5,283 bases of DNA from Armatimonadota bacterium. Lineage in GTDB: Bacteria > Sysuimicrobiota > Sysuimicrobiia > Sysuimicrobiales > JACQTN01. Shown here in pieces: positions 1 to 5,186 of this stretch. The notes under the pieces are model-generated. The model was not told the origin of the DNA, ran no database searches, and worked only from the letters and a program-made list of their open reading frames with translations. The DNA lies in the NCBI GenBank assembly GCA_016210785.1, contig JACQTN010000547.1, positions 1 to 5,283 on the forward strand, read 5' to 3'. The position numbers and the translations under genes were made by a program. Numbering within the stretch: the stretch's first letter is position 1; each line of letters opens with the position of its first letter.

Positions 1-1212
1 GAGGAGAATGCCGGTCCCGGGCACCGTCACACCGGAGCCGGCAAACAGCGAGTGGATGTACGCGACGACGGTCCCTTCGCCGTCAGCCGCAACCAGGCAG
101 GTCGTCTCTCCGCCGTCCCCCTCTGGCGCCCGGTCCGTCCCCGGCTCCGCAGCCACACGATCGGGGTGGATGACGCTGCGCTGGGCCGCGGCGTGCTCGC
201 GAGAAAGCAGCCGCTCCAGTGGTACGGCAACGAAGCGCGGATCGCCGACGTGGCGCTCGCGGTCGCTGGCCACGAGCCGGCATGCCTCGACCAGCAGGTG
301 AACCGCCTCAGCGCTTCCGCCTCCCAGGCCGGCGAGGTCAAAGCCCTCCACGATATTCAGCGCCTGGAGCACCCCAAACCCGGGAGACATCAACGGATTG
401 ACGTTGATCCGGCTGCCCCGATATTCGGTGCTCAAAGGCGTCTGGACTTCACATCGAAAATCTGTCAGATCCTCCCGCGCCAAGAGACCGCCATCTTCCG
501 CAGCGTACCGGCTGATGGCCCGGGCGATATCCCCGCGATAGAAGGCATCTGCACCGCTGTCGGCAATGATCCCCAGGCTACGCGCCAGGTCGCGCTGGAT
601 CAAGACCTGCCCGGGGCGCGGGGAGGCGCCGTCCGGGAGGAAGATCTCGGCGGACGCCGGGCAGGCGGCGTACAGCGGTGCGAGGCGTTCCAGCTCCCGG
701 CTCAGCCGGGGAGGCACCGGGAAGCCGTCAGCGGCATATTCGATCGCGGGCTGCAGGATCTGGTTCAGCGTGCACTTCCCGTAGAGCGAGACGGCGGTAC
801 ACCAGCCGGAGACGACTCCCGGAACGGTTGCGCTTCGAAGGCCAGTAGCCGGGATGCCGGAGCTGAATAACTCGGGGCGTGCTCCTCGGGGCGCCGGCCC
901 GTTGGCGTTGATGGCCACCACCCGGCCGGTGGACCCCAAGAAGATCAGCATGAACGCGTCCCCGCCCAGCTGCCCCATGTTCGGTTCGACGACGGCCAGC
1001 ACCGCGGCGCCGGCGACAGCGGCGTCAAGGGCGCTGCCGCCGGCGCGCAGCATGTCGAGGGCGGCACGCGTGGCCAGATGATGCGGCGACGCCACGATTC
1101 CGCGTCGGGCCAGCGGTTCCTCTTGTCGCGGATACGCGGCGTCGTGGTACTCTGGATGCGGCGGTCCCGCCGTCAACGGGTGTATGCCGCCAGCGCGTGA
1201 GGCGTCTCCCAT
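1..1212 (-). CDS. Gamma-glutamyltransferase (GGT)-family Ntn hydrolase, C-terminus beyond the window
   Basis: The frame is open from ATG at 1212 to the left edge, giving 404 residues without a stop. Family features in order: GIVASPHHLAT (38-48), GGSALDAAVAG (58-68), EPNMGQLGGDAFM (76-88), the P-loop-like stretch NPLMSPGFG (272-280), DRERHVGDPRFVAVP (317-331) and ETTCLV (369-374). By family analogy Thr370 is the nucleophile and self-cleavage site (E. coli GGT Thr391), so the large chain would be about 369 residues. Only about 35 residues of the small chain are in view; full proteins usually have 530-580. There is no signal peptide, so a cytoplasmic enzyme is likely, unlike periplasmic E. coli GGT. 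The arginine that binds the gamma-glutamyl carboxylate seems replaced within AINANGPAP (100-108), so the substrate may not be glutathione. No other in-frame start lies between this ATG and the SDR stop 49 bases upstream. The ribosome site is weak (AAAGG, about 9 bases before ATG). It is probably the last gene shown of the operon. The family is secure; the substrate is unknown. Confidence 0.93.
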   Translation of the reverse strand, partial: MGDASRAGGIHPLTAGPPHPEYHDAAYPRQEEPLARRGIVASPHHLATRAALDMLRAGGSALDAAVAGAAVLAVVEPNMGQLGGDAFMLIFLGSTGRVVAINANGPAPRGARPELFSSGIPATGLRSATVPGVVSGWCTAVSLYGKCTLNQILQPAIEYAADGFPVPPRLSRELERLAPLYAACPASAEIFLPDGASPRPGQVLIQRDLARSLGIIADSGADAFYRGDIARAISRYAAEDGGLLAREDLTDFRCEVQTPLSTEYRGSRINVNPLMSPGFGVLQALNIVEGFDLAGLGGGSAEAVHLLVEACRLVASDRERHVGDPRFVAVPLERLLSREHAAAQRSVIHPDRVAAEPGTDRAPEGDGGETTCLVAADGEGTVVAYIHSLFAGSGVTVPGTGILL

Positions 1213-1261
1213 GTTGCGTCGCCTTTGGTCGTCCCGGTTCTCTCCAACGTTGTTGCCGGAC

Positions 1262-2047
1262 CTACGGCATCACGCTCCCGCCGTCGAGCACGATGCCCTG
1301 CCCGTTGATCGCCCGTGCCGCCTCCGAGCACAGGTACACGGTGAGATCGGCTACCTCTTCCGGTGTGAAGAGACGGCGCTGAGGACTCATCTCCTCCAGT
1401 ACCCGCCGCGCTTCGTCCGGCGTGCGCTTTGTCTTCGCCGCGATGTTGGCGATGCTCTGCGCGGTCATCGCCGTGTCCAGCCAGCCGGGGCAGATCGCAT
1501 TGGCGGTGATGCCTTTCCGCGCGTACTCCAGCGCGAGTGCTCGCGTCAGGCCCAGCAGCGCGTGCTTGGAGGCCGTGTAGGCCGCGGTATAGAGTGCGGG
1601 GACCCTGGCGGAGATCGAGGCGATCATCACCACGCGGCCCCATCCCGCAGTCACCATGTCGGGGACGGCCGCGCGGGCTGCATAGAACGCGCCGCTCGCG
1701 TTGATCCGGAGGTGGTCGTCCCACTCCTCGTCGCTGATGTCGGTGAACTTGGCGCTGCGGGCGATGCCGGCGGCAGCCACCAGGATGAGGGTCGGGCCGA
1801 GTTCCTCCCGGACGCGCGTCACCGCGCGGGTGACCTGAGCAGACTCTGCCACGTCGCAGGGGACGGTCAGGGCCCGGCGCGACAAGGCGCGTACGCCCGC
1901 GGCTGTTTCCTCGAGTTCGGCCCTGGTGCGTGCCAGAATCGCCACGTCGGCGCCGGCCTGGGCCAGCGCCAGCGCGCAGGCGCGGCCGGTGCCGCGGCCG
2001 CCACCCGTCACGACTGCAACCTTACCCCCGAGTTCTGCGGCGCTCAC
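1262..2047 (-). CDS. Short-chain dehydrogenase/reductase (SDR), FabG-like
   Basis: This 261-residue classical SDR is of normal length. It has the Rossmann cofactor motif TGGGRGTG (14-21), the structural Asn116 in RINASG, Ser144 in IASIS, and the catalytic pair Tyr157/Lys161 in YTASK. CPGW (about 194-197) and a C-terminal GQGIVLDGG stretch are also typical. Arg40, just after the second beta strand, suggests NADP(H) preference; this is an inference. The usual NNAG motif reads AAAG (91-94), so the conserved asparagine there is missing. The closest general types are 3-oxoacyl-ACP reductase and 3-hydroxyacyl dehydrogenases, but the substrate cannot be read from sequence. The start is GTG, and its GTGA overlaps the TGA that closes one frame of the ATPase remnant upstream, which implies translational coupling to the ancestral gene. 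GGGGGTGA just upstream may act as ribosome site. The GGT-family gene follows after 49 bases. No membrane segments are visible. Confidence 0.94.
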   Translation of the reverse strand: MSAAELGGKVAVVTGGGRGTGRACALALAQAGADVAILARTRAELEETAAGVRALSRRALTVPCDVAESAQVTRAVTRVREELGPTLILVAAAGIARSAKFTDISDEEWDDHLRINASGAFYAARAAVPDMVTAGWGRVVMIASISARVPALYTAAYTASKHALLGLTRALALEYARKGITANAICPGWLDTAMTAQSIANIAAKTKRTPDEARRVLEEMSPQRRLFTPEEVADLTVYLCSEAARAINGQGIVLDGGSVMP

Positions 2048-2281
2048 CCGTCACCCCCGGCCCCCTGCGTCGACAGGCGCAACACCGACGGACGTGGTTG
2101 ACACCCGAAGATACGTGGTCTGGGGTACAGGGACGTGATGTCGCGCCCGAACAGGAAGACCGATCCGGCGGAGGGCTGCGGTTCGCCGCTCGCCGCCTTC
2201 GACGCGCAGGTTGATCCCCGCGAGGACCACCAGCGCGCGGAAGCGCATCTCGACACCCCGCACTTCCAGCGCCGCGGTCAC
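2044..2281 (-). pseudogene. Broken LivG-type ABC transporter ATPase remnant
   Basis: This looks like the wreck of a branched-chain amino acid-type (LivG) ATP-binding subunit, normally about 240-260 residues. The GTG at 2281 overlaps the creatininase stop (GTGA) and reads VTAALEVRGVEMRF then AGINLRVEGGER (to about residue 32), the first two strands of the nucleotide-binding domain. The Walker A segment GPNGAGKTT that should follow is absent. Family sequence resumes in another frame at about 2190 with SGEPQPSAG, SVFLFGRDIT and PRPRIFG, then stops matching near 2104. Signature, Walker B and H-loop are all missing. The first frame continues as a 76-residue ORF to TGA at 2051; the second stays open to TGA at 2044, overlapping the SDR GTG. 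The product cannot bind or hydrolyse ATP. Two deletions fit best: one internal and frame-shifting, the other removing the 3' part and perhaps further transporter genes. An assembly error is the main alternative. Confidence 0.82.
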
Positions 2282-3111
2282 GGGCCATCCTCCCGGCGTC
2301 CGAAGAATCCCGGACGGTCGCGCCCGCCCATGCCCCGCACCAGCGCCCGCATCGTCTCGATCAGCATCTGCGTCAGAACGGCAAAGGTCTCCTCGCCCTC
2401 CGCCGCGCTTGCCTCGGCCGGCGCGCCGTTGTAGGCCTGAGGGAGTCCCATCGCCTTGAACTCCTTCAGGCCCTGCCCGATGGCGGTGACCAGGCTCACG
2501 GGCACCGCGGGCAGCGTCGCCATGGTATGCCGGTCCACGGTTTCGGGTTTTTCCGCGAGGACCAGCGACGTCTCGTAGCGTCCGGCGTGGCACTCCGCCC
2601 GGCGGAACTCCTCGCCCAACAGCGCGGCGCGCTCGCGCCGGGTGAGGTCCAGGTATCCGACGGTGACGCCCGTACGTGCCTGCACCGTGTCGATGCTGCG
2701 ATGCAGCGTCTGCACGTGCTCGGGTTCGAAGTGATTGTTCACCAGCAGGACGTAGCGGAAGCCCTGAGCGATGAGCGAGGCGCAGATCCCGACGACGGTG
2801 TTGTGCAGCGTCTCCTCGGAGATGTGGACCGATCCGGGGAACTTCGCGCTGTAGCGCGTCACCCCGTACGCCAGCGGCGGGAGGATGAGCGCGCCCATCT
2901 CCGGGTCATCCGCCAGGGCTGCGGCGGCGCGCCGGCACATGCCCAGCGAGATGACCATGTCGGTGGCGAGTGGCGCATGTGGCCCGTGGGGTTCGGTGGC
3001 GCCCACGGGGAAGAGCAGCACAGGTTTGCGCGGGGAACTGAGCAGCGCCTCCGCCTGCGGCCAGGAGAGGTCGGCGTACTCGATGCTGCGCCCGGGGAGA
3101 TCGCCGGCCAC
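2278..3111 (-). CDS. Creatininase-family metal-dependent amidohydrolase
   Basis: This 277-residue protein fits the creatininase (creatinine amidohydrolase) family in length and motif order. PVGATEPHGPHAPLATD (35-51) supplies Glu40, His42 and Asp51; VNNHFEPEH (124-132) supplies His127 and Glu129; ECHAGRYETS (173-182) supplies His175 and Glu180. The spacing of the first five matches the two-metal site known for Pseudomonas creatininase (Glu34, His36, Asp45, His120, Glu122), so an active enzyme is expected. The HxE form (NHFE) resembles true creatininase (NGHYEN) more than the NGHGGN form of many relatives, including MftE. The family opens cyclic or linear amides; the substrate here is not readable. 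There is no signal peptide. Start is GTG, 6 bases after the stop of the 68-residue gene, with GGGGGT about 10 bases before it. Its TGA overlaps the GTG of the ATPase remnant. The charged tail after about residue 262 looks disordered. Confidence 0.93.
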   Translation of the reverse strand: MAGDLPGRSIEYADLSWPQAEALLSSPRKPVLLFPVGATEPHGPHAPLATDMVISLGMCRRAAAALADDPEMGALILPPLAYGVTRYSAKFPGSVHISEETLHNTVVGICASLIAQGFRYVLLVNNHFEPEHVQTLHRSIDTVQARTGVTVGYLDLTRRERAALLGEEFRRAECHAGRYETSLVLAEKPETVDRHTMATLPAVPVSLVTAIGQGLKEFKAMGLPQAYNGAPAEASAAEGEETFAVLTQMLIETMRALVRGMGGRDRPGFFGRREDGP

Positions 3112-3117
3112 CTTGCT

Positions 3118-3324
3118 TCAGACCCCCAGGTGGTACAACTGCTCAAACTGGAGCTGGAGATTGTTCGTGGCCTGCCACAGGCACGCCAGGGCCTTACGCA
3201 CGTTCCGGGCGGCGCACGGGGGCAGGTCCTCGCGGCCGGCCAGGCGCTTGAGGTGCTCGTAGACCTGGAGGAGCTCGCGCTCGTCATCGGTGAGCGGCTT
3301 GTTCAGCAGGTCGGTGTCGGACAT
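3118..3324 (-). CDS. Small 68-residue protein of unknown function
   Basis: I do not recognise this family. The protein starts MSDTDLLNKPLTDDERELL and ends FEQLYHLGV. It is rich in Leu, Ala, Glu and Arg and looks fully helical, probably two or three helices broken at LPPCAARN (about 34-41), with two cysteines (Cys37 and Cys47). There is no membrane segment or signal peptide. The frame stays open upstream to 3525, but the part before this ATG is low-complexity and overlaps the end of the ligase gene. ATG at 3324 has a strong ribosome site, GAGGGGGA, 7 bases away, so I chose it. It lies 6 bases before the creatininase GTG, so the two are almost certainly co-translated. That suggests an accessory or partner role to the creatininase or the ligase, which is inference from position only. 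Confidence 0.78.
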   Translation of the reverse strand: MSDTDLLNKPLTDDERELLQVYEHLKRLAGREDLPPCAARNVRKALACLWQATNNLQLQFEQLYHLGV

Positions 3325-3331
3325 GGTCAAG

Positions 3332-3339
3332 TCCCCCTC
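3332..3339 (-). promoter_or_regulatory. Ribosome binding site of the 68-residue gene
   Basis: Minus-strand GAGGGGGA lies 7 bases before ATG 3324. This purine-rich site decides the start, because the longer open frame upstream has low-complexity translation and no comparable site. Confidence 0.7.
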
Positions 3340-3342
3340 GGT

Positions 3343-3416
3343 CTCCGTTCGGCAATCTCCGTTCGCCCTCACCCCTCCGTTCGCCCTGCGCGTGTCGACG
3401 GGTGCCGCCCCGTTCG
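3343..3416 (-). repeat. Short direct repeats (CGAACGGAG) in the leader of the small gene
   Basis: On the minus strand the 9-mer CGAACGGAG occurs exactly at 3343-3351, 3357-3365 and 3375-3383. A related CGAACGGG lies at 3409-3416. Two copies share the longer AGGGCGAACGGAG (3357-3369 and 3375-3387). Start-to-start spacing is 14 and 18 bases, then about 34, so it is not a strict tandem array. The units sit 20 to 90 bases before the start of the 68-residue gene. They could be slippage products, operator half-sites or spare ribosome-binding purine blocks; the sequence does not decide. Confidence 0.6.
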
Positions 3417-3445
3417 TCCTCCCCCCTCCCCCCAACCCTGGCTCG

Positions 3446-3461
3446 TTCCACGTCGGTGGAA
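3446..3461 (-). terminator. Weak hairpin after the ligase gene
   Basis: TTCCAC and GTGGAA pair perfectly around a four-base loop, about 20 bases past the ligase stop. The stem has only 6 pairs and there is no T run after it; a G-rich tract follows instead. It is at best a weak or pause-type terminator. Confidence 0.22.
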
Positions 3462-3481
3462 AGCGCACCATTCTACCGTGC

Positions 3482-4840
3482 TCACCCGCACCGCGGCGCC
3501 CCGTACTCCGCCTTCGGCCGGTCATCCACCAGCCGCCGCGCCTTCAGCTCGAAGCGCGGCAGCGACCCGTACTCCACCCGGTCGATGGTGAAGCGCAGCC
3601 CCTCGTGGGCAGCCGCCAGGTCGCGGGCCAGGCGCACCTGCAACTCCGGCCACTCCGCCTCTCGCCCAGGCTTGATCTCCACCTTGATCGTGATCTCGTC
3701 CTGCACGTTGTCCCTGCGCCAGACGTAGATCTGGAACTCGTCGATGGCGGAGTACTCGCGCACGATGGCCTCCACCGCCCGCGGGTAGACGTTGGTGCCG
3801 CGGATGAGTTTCATGTCGTCCCACCGGCTGCGGATGCCGCCGTCGTAGATGTCCCAGGTCCGGCCGCAGGGGCAGCGGGAGTAGGGGACTTTCACGACCA
3901 TGTCTTTGCTGCGGTAGCGGATCAGCGGGATGAAGCCTCGCCCGAAGGACGTCACCACACGCTCGCCCAGTTCCCCGTACGACACGGGCTCCAGGGTGTC
4001 CGGGTTGATGACCTCCTCGATGAAGTGATCCTCGATGATGTGGGTGCCGCCGGGCTGGTGGGCGCACTCGAAGATCATGATGGTGCCGATCTCGGTCATG
4101 CCCGCGGTATCCCCACACTTTGCACCCCAGGCTTCCTCCAGTTGTCGCTTCACCGCGGGGATGGAGCCCGCCGGCTCGCCGGAGACGATCAGCTTGTCCA
4201 CCCTGCTCGTGCTCAGATCGATGCCCATCTCGCTGGCCTGCTGCCACAAGCGCAGAGCGTAGGTGGGGGTGGAGCAGACGGTGGTGACACCCATCTCGGC
4301 GATCTGCTTCACGCGCTGTTCTGTCGTCTGCGCTCCGCCGGGGATCACCAGGGCACCGATCTTCTCGCAGGCGTAGTGCGCGCCCCAGAAGCCGATGAAC
4401 GACCCGTAGCCGAACGCGAAGTAGACGATGTCGTGCGGCCGCACCCCGAAGCCCCAGAAGCCGTAGCACCACATCTCCGCGATCCATTCCCAGTCCTTCA
4501 TCCCGTCCAGCACCCGGATGGGCGTGCGGCCGCTGGTGCCGGAGGTGAGGTGGTATCGGATGGCGTGCGCGTGATCGGTGGCGGGGAGGTCACCGAACAT
4601 CGGCGTCTTTACCTGGGAGTCCATCCATTCTTCGCGGGTCATGAAGGGGAGGCGGCGCAGGTCGTCCAGGGAGTGCAGCTGCTCGGGGTGGAAGCGGGCG
4701 GCGTCGAACGTGCGTCGGTGGTAGGGGCTGCGGCCGTAGGCCCACTCGCACAGGCGCCGCAGTTTGAGGAGCTGGAGGCGCCGCAGGTCTTCCCGCGGCA
4801 TCGTCTCCGCCTTGGGGTTCCAGTACCGGGCGTCTGCCAT
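3482..4840 (-). CDS. Phenylacetate-CoA ligase (PaaK)-family AMP-forming acyl/aryl-CoA ligase
   Basis: This 452-residue protein belongs to the adenylate-forming PaaK family, usually 430-450 residues. Motifs in order: N-terminal YWNPKAETMPREDL (6-19); the ATP loop TSGTSGRTP (99-107); STPTYALRL (190-198); SGEPAGS (220-226); DTAGMTEIG (244-252), in the place of the YGxTE motif; IRYRSKDM (308-314); the cysteine pair in RCPCGRT (322-328), common in PaaK proteins; DDMKLIRGTNVYP (341-353); and near the C-terminus LPRFELKARRLVDDR, where Lys433 is the expected adenylation lysine. The enzyme would activate a carboxylic acid with ATP and CoA in the cytoplasm. Phenylacetate is the textbook substrate, but no other paa genes are in view, so another acid is quite possible. 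The open frame extends to 4897, but ATG 4840 has a good ribosome site and matches the usual family N-terminus. It is the first gene of the cluster after the spacer, with 157 bases to the next gene. Confidence 0.93.
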   Translation of the reverse strand: MADARYWNPKAETMPREDLRRLQLLKLRRLCEWAYGRSPYHRRTFDAARFHPEQLHSLDDLRRLPFMTREEWMDSQVKTPMFGDLPATDHAHAIRYHLTSGTSGRTPIRVLDGMKDWEWIAEMWCYGFWGFGVRPHDIVYFAFGYGSFIGFWGAHYACEKIGALVIPGGAQTTEQRVKQIAEMGVTTVCSTPTYALRLWQQASEMGIDLSTSRVDKLIVSGEPAGSIPAVKRQLEEAWGAKCGDTAGMTEIGTIMIFECAHQPGGTHIIEDHFIEEVINPDTLEPVSYGELGERVVTSFGRGFIPLIRYRSKDMVVKVPYSRCPCGRTWDIYDGGIRSRWDDMKLIRGTNVYPRAVEAIVREYSAIDEFQIYVWRRDNVQDEITIKVEIKPGREAEWPELQVRLARDLAAAHEGLRFTIDRVEYGSLPRFELKARRLVDDRPKAEYGAPRCG

Positions 4841-4843
4841 CGT

Positions 4844-4852
4844 CCTCTCCCC
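4844..4852 (-). promoter_or_regulatory. Ribosome binding site of the ligase gene
   Basis: Minus-strand GGGGAGAGG lies just before ATG 4840 (GGGGAG core 6 bases away). It supports this start over the longer open frame that reaches 4897. Confidence 0.7.
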
Positions 4853-5159
4853 TGCCCGTGATCGAGAGTCCGTTTCTGAGGTCGTGTGGCTTCCCACGGT
4901 ACTGTTCAGTCACTTTTGTCACGCGGCGCCCGTGCTCCTCCTGCGGGGCACCCGCGGGCCGCCGCGGCCTGAGGTCTGCGTTCAGGAAATCGTCCCCCCG
5001 CGGTCCGGGGTGTCGGATGGCCTCGCCTTAGAAATCTCTACGCGCTGCGGTTGTGGCGCGATGGGGTCACCGGCACGAACGCCCGGCGCGGGGTCGGGAG
5101 TCTCCGCGTGATAGCAAACCGACACGGGCGTGGTCTCTTCTGATGTCCCGCGTCTGGCG

Positions 5160-5178
5160 CGGCCCGCGCGGCGGGCCG
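5160..5178 (-). terminator. GC hairpin just after the PIN-domain gene
   Basis: CGGCCCGC and GCGGGCCG form a perfect 8-pair stem around a three-base loop. It begins 8 bases past the PIN stop codon in the direction of transcription. No T run follows, so it is not a classical intrinsic terminator, but the position suits transcript-end formation or 3' end protection. Confidence 0.42.
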
Positions 5179-5186
5179 ATGACTGC

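Larger units (their letters stand above)
3325..3481. other. 157-base spacer between ligase and small gene
   Basis: No gene is supported here. Reading on the minus strand from the ligase stop, it holds a TAGAAT hexamer (3470-3475) without a convincing -35, a small hairpin (3446-3461), a purine tract of two six-G runs (about 3421-3434), and then the CGAACGGAG repeats and the ribosome site. It may divide the ligase from a second transcript, or be a long untranslated link within one operon. Confidence 0.5.
4841..5186. other. Gene-free stretch between PIN gene and ligase gene
   Basis: No coding region, tRNA or other RNA gene is convincing here; translations in all frames are low-complexity. It is GC-rich with short palindromes: GGCCGC-C-GCGGCC at 4957-4969, overlapping CCCGCGGG at 4951-4958, and a CCCCG/CGGGG stem near 4995-5010. 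The only AT-richer patch is at about 4899-4921; on the minus strand it holds GTGACAAAAGTGAC, two GTGAC units nine bases apart. A perfect AGGAGGAG block lies near 4935-4942 but has no start codon at the right distance. The ligase promoter must lie in or beyond this stretch, but I cannot point to a clear -35/-10 pair. Confidence 0.5.

Noticed and set aside
52..870. Long plus-strand ORF (272 codons) opposite the GGT gene
   Set aside because: Its translation has no recognisable motif, while the opposite strand reads a continuous GGT-family protein over the same bases. High GC leaves antisense frames open.
1184..2101. Plus-strand ORF of 305 codons opposite the SDR
   Set aside because: The SDR motifs are intact on the minus strand; this frame is an antisense shadow.
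3470..3475. TAGAAT as a -10 element for the small gene
   Set aside because: No -35-like hexamer lies 16-18 bases upstream, and the resulting leader would be about 140 bases; too weak to list as a promoter.
3325..3525. N-terminal extension of the small protein to 135 residues
   Set aside because: The extra 67 residues are low-complexity, run through the G-rich repeat leader and overlap the ligase end; the ATG at 3324 has a strong ribosome site.
2527..3591. Plus-strand ORF of 354 codons opposite the creatininase gene
   Set aside because: No family features; the minus strand carries the full metal-site set of the creatininase family.
3290..4861. Very long plus-strand ORF (523 codons) opposite the ligase gene
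   Set aside because: It is low-complexity (rich in H, D, V, G, P, R) and mirrors the PaaK-family gene, whose motifs are complete on the minus strand.
4841..4897. 19-residue N-terminal extension of the ligase
   Set aside because: No ribosome site at the outer start, unlike the ATG at 4840, and PaaK proteins usually begin shortly before the YWNP-type segment.
4841..5186. tRNA, riboswitch or CRISPR in the right spacer
   Set aside because: I saw no T-loop-like GGTTCRA, no known aptamer core and no regularly spaced repeats; only short GC palindromes that are expected at this base composition.
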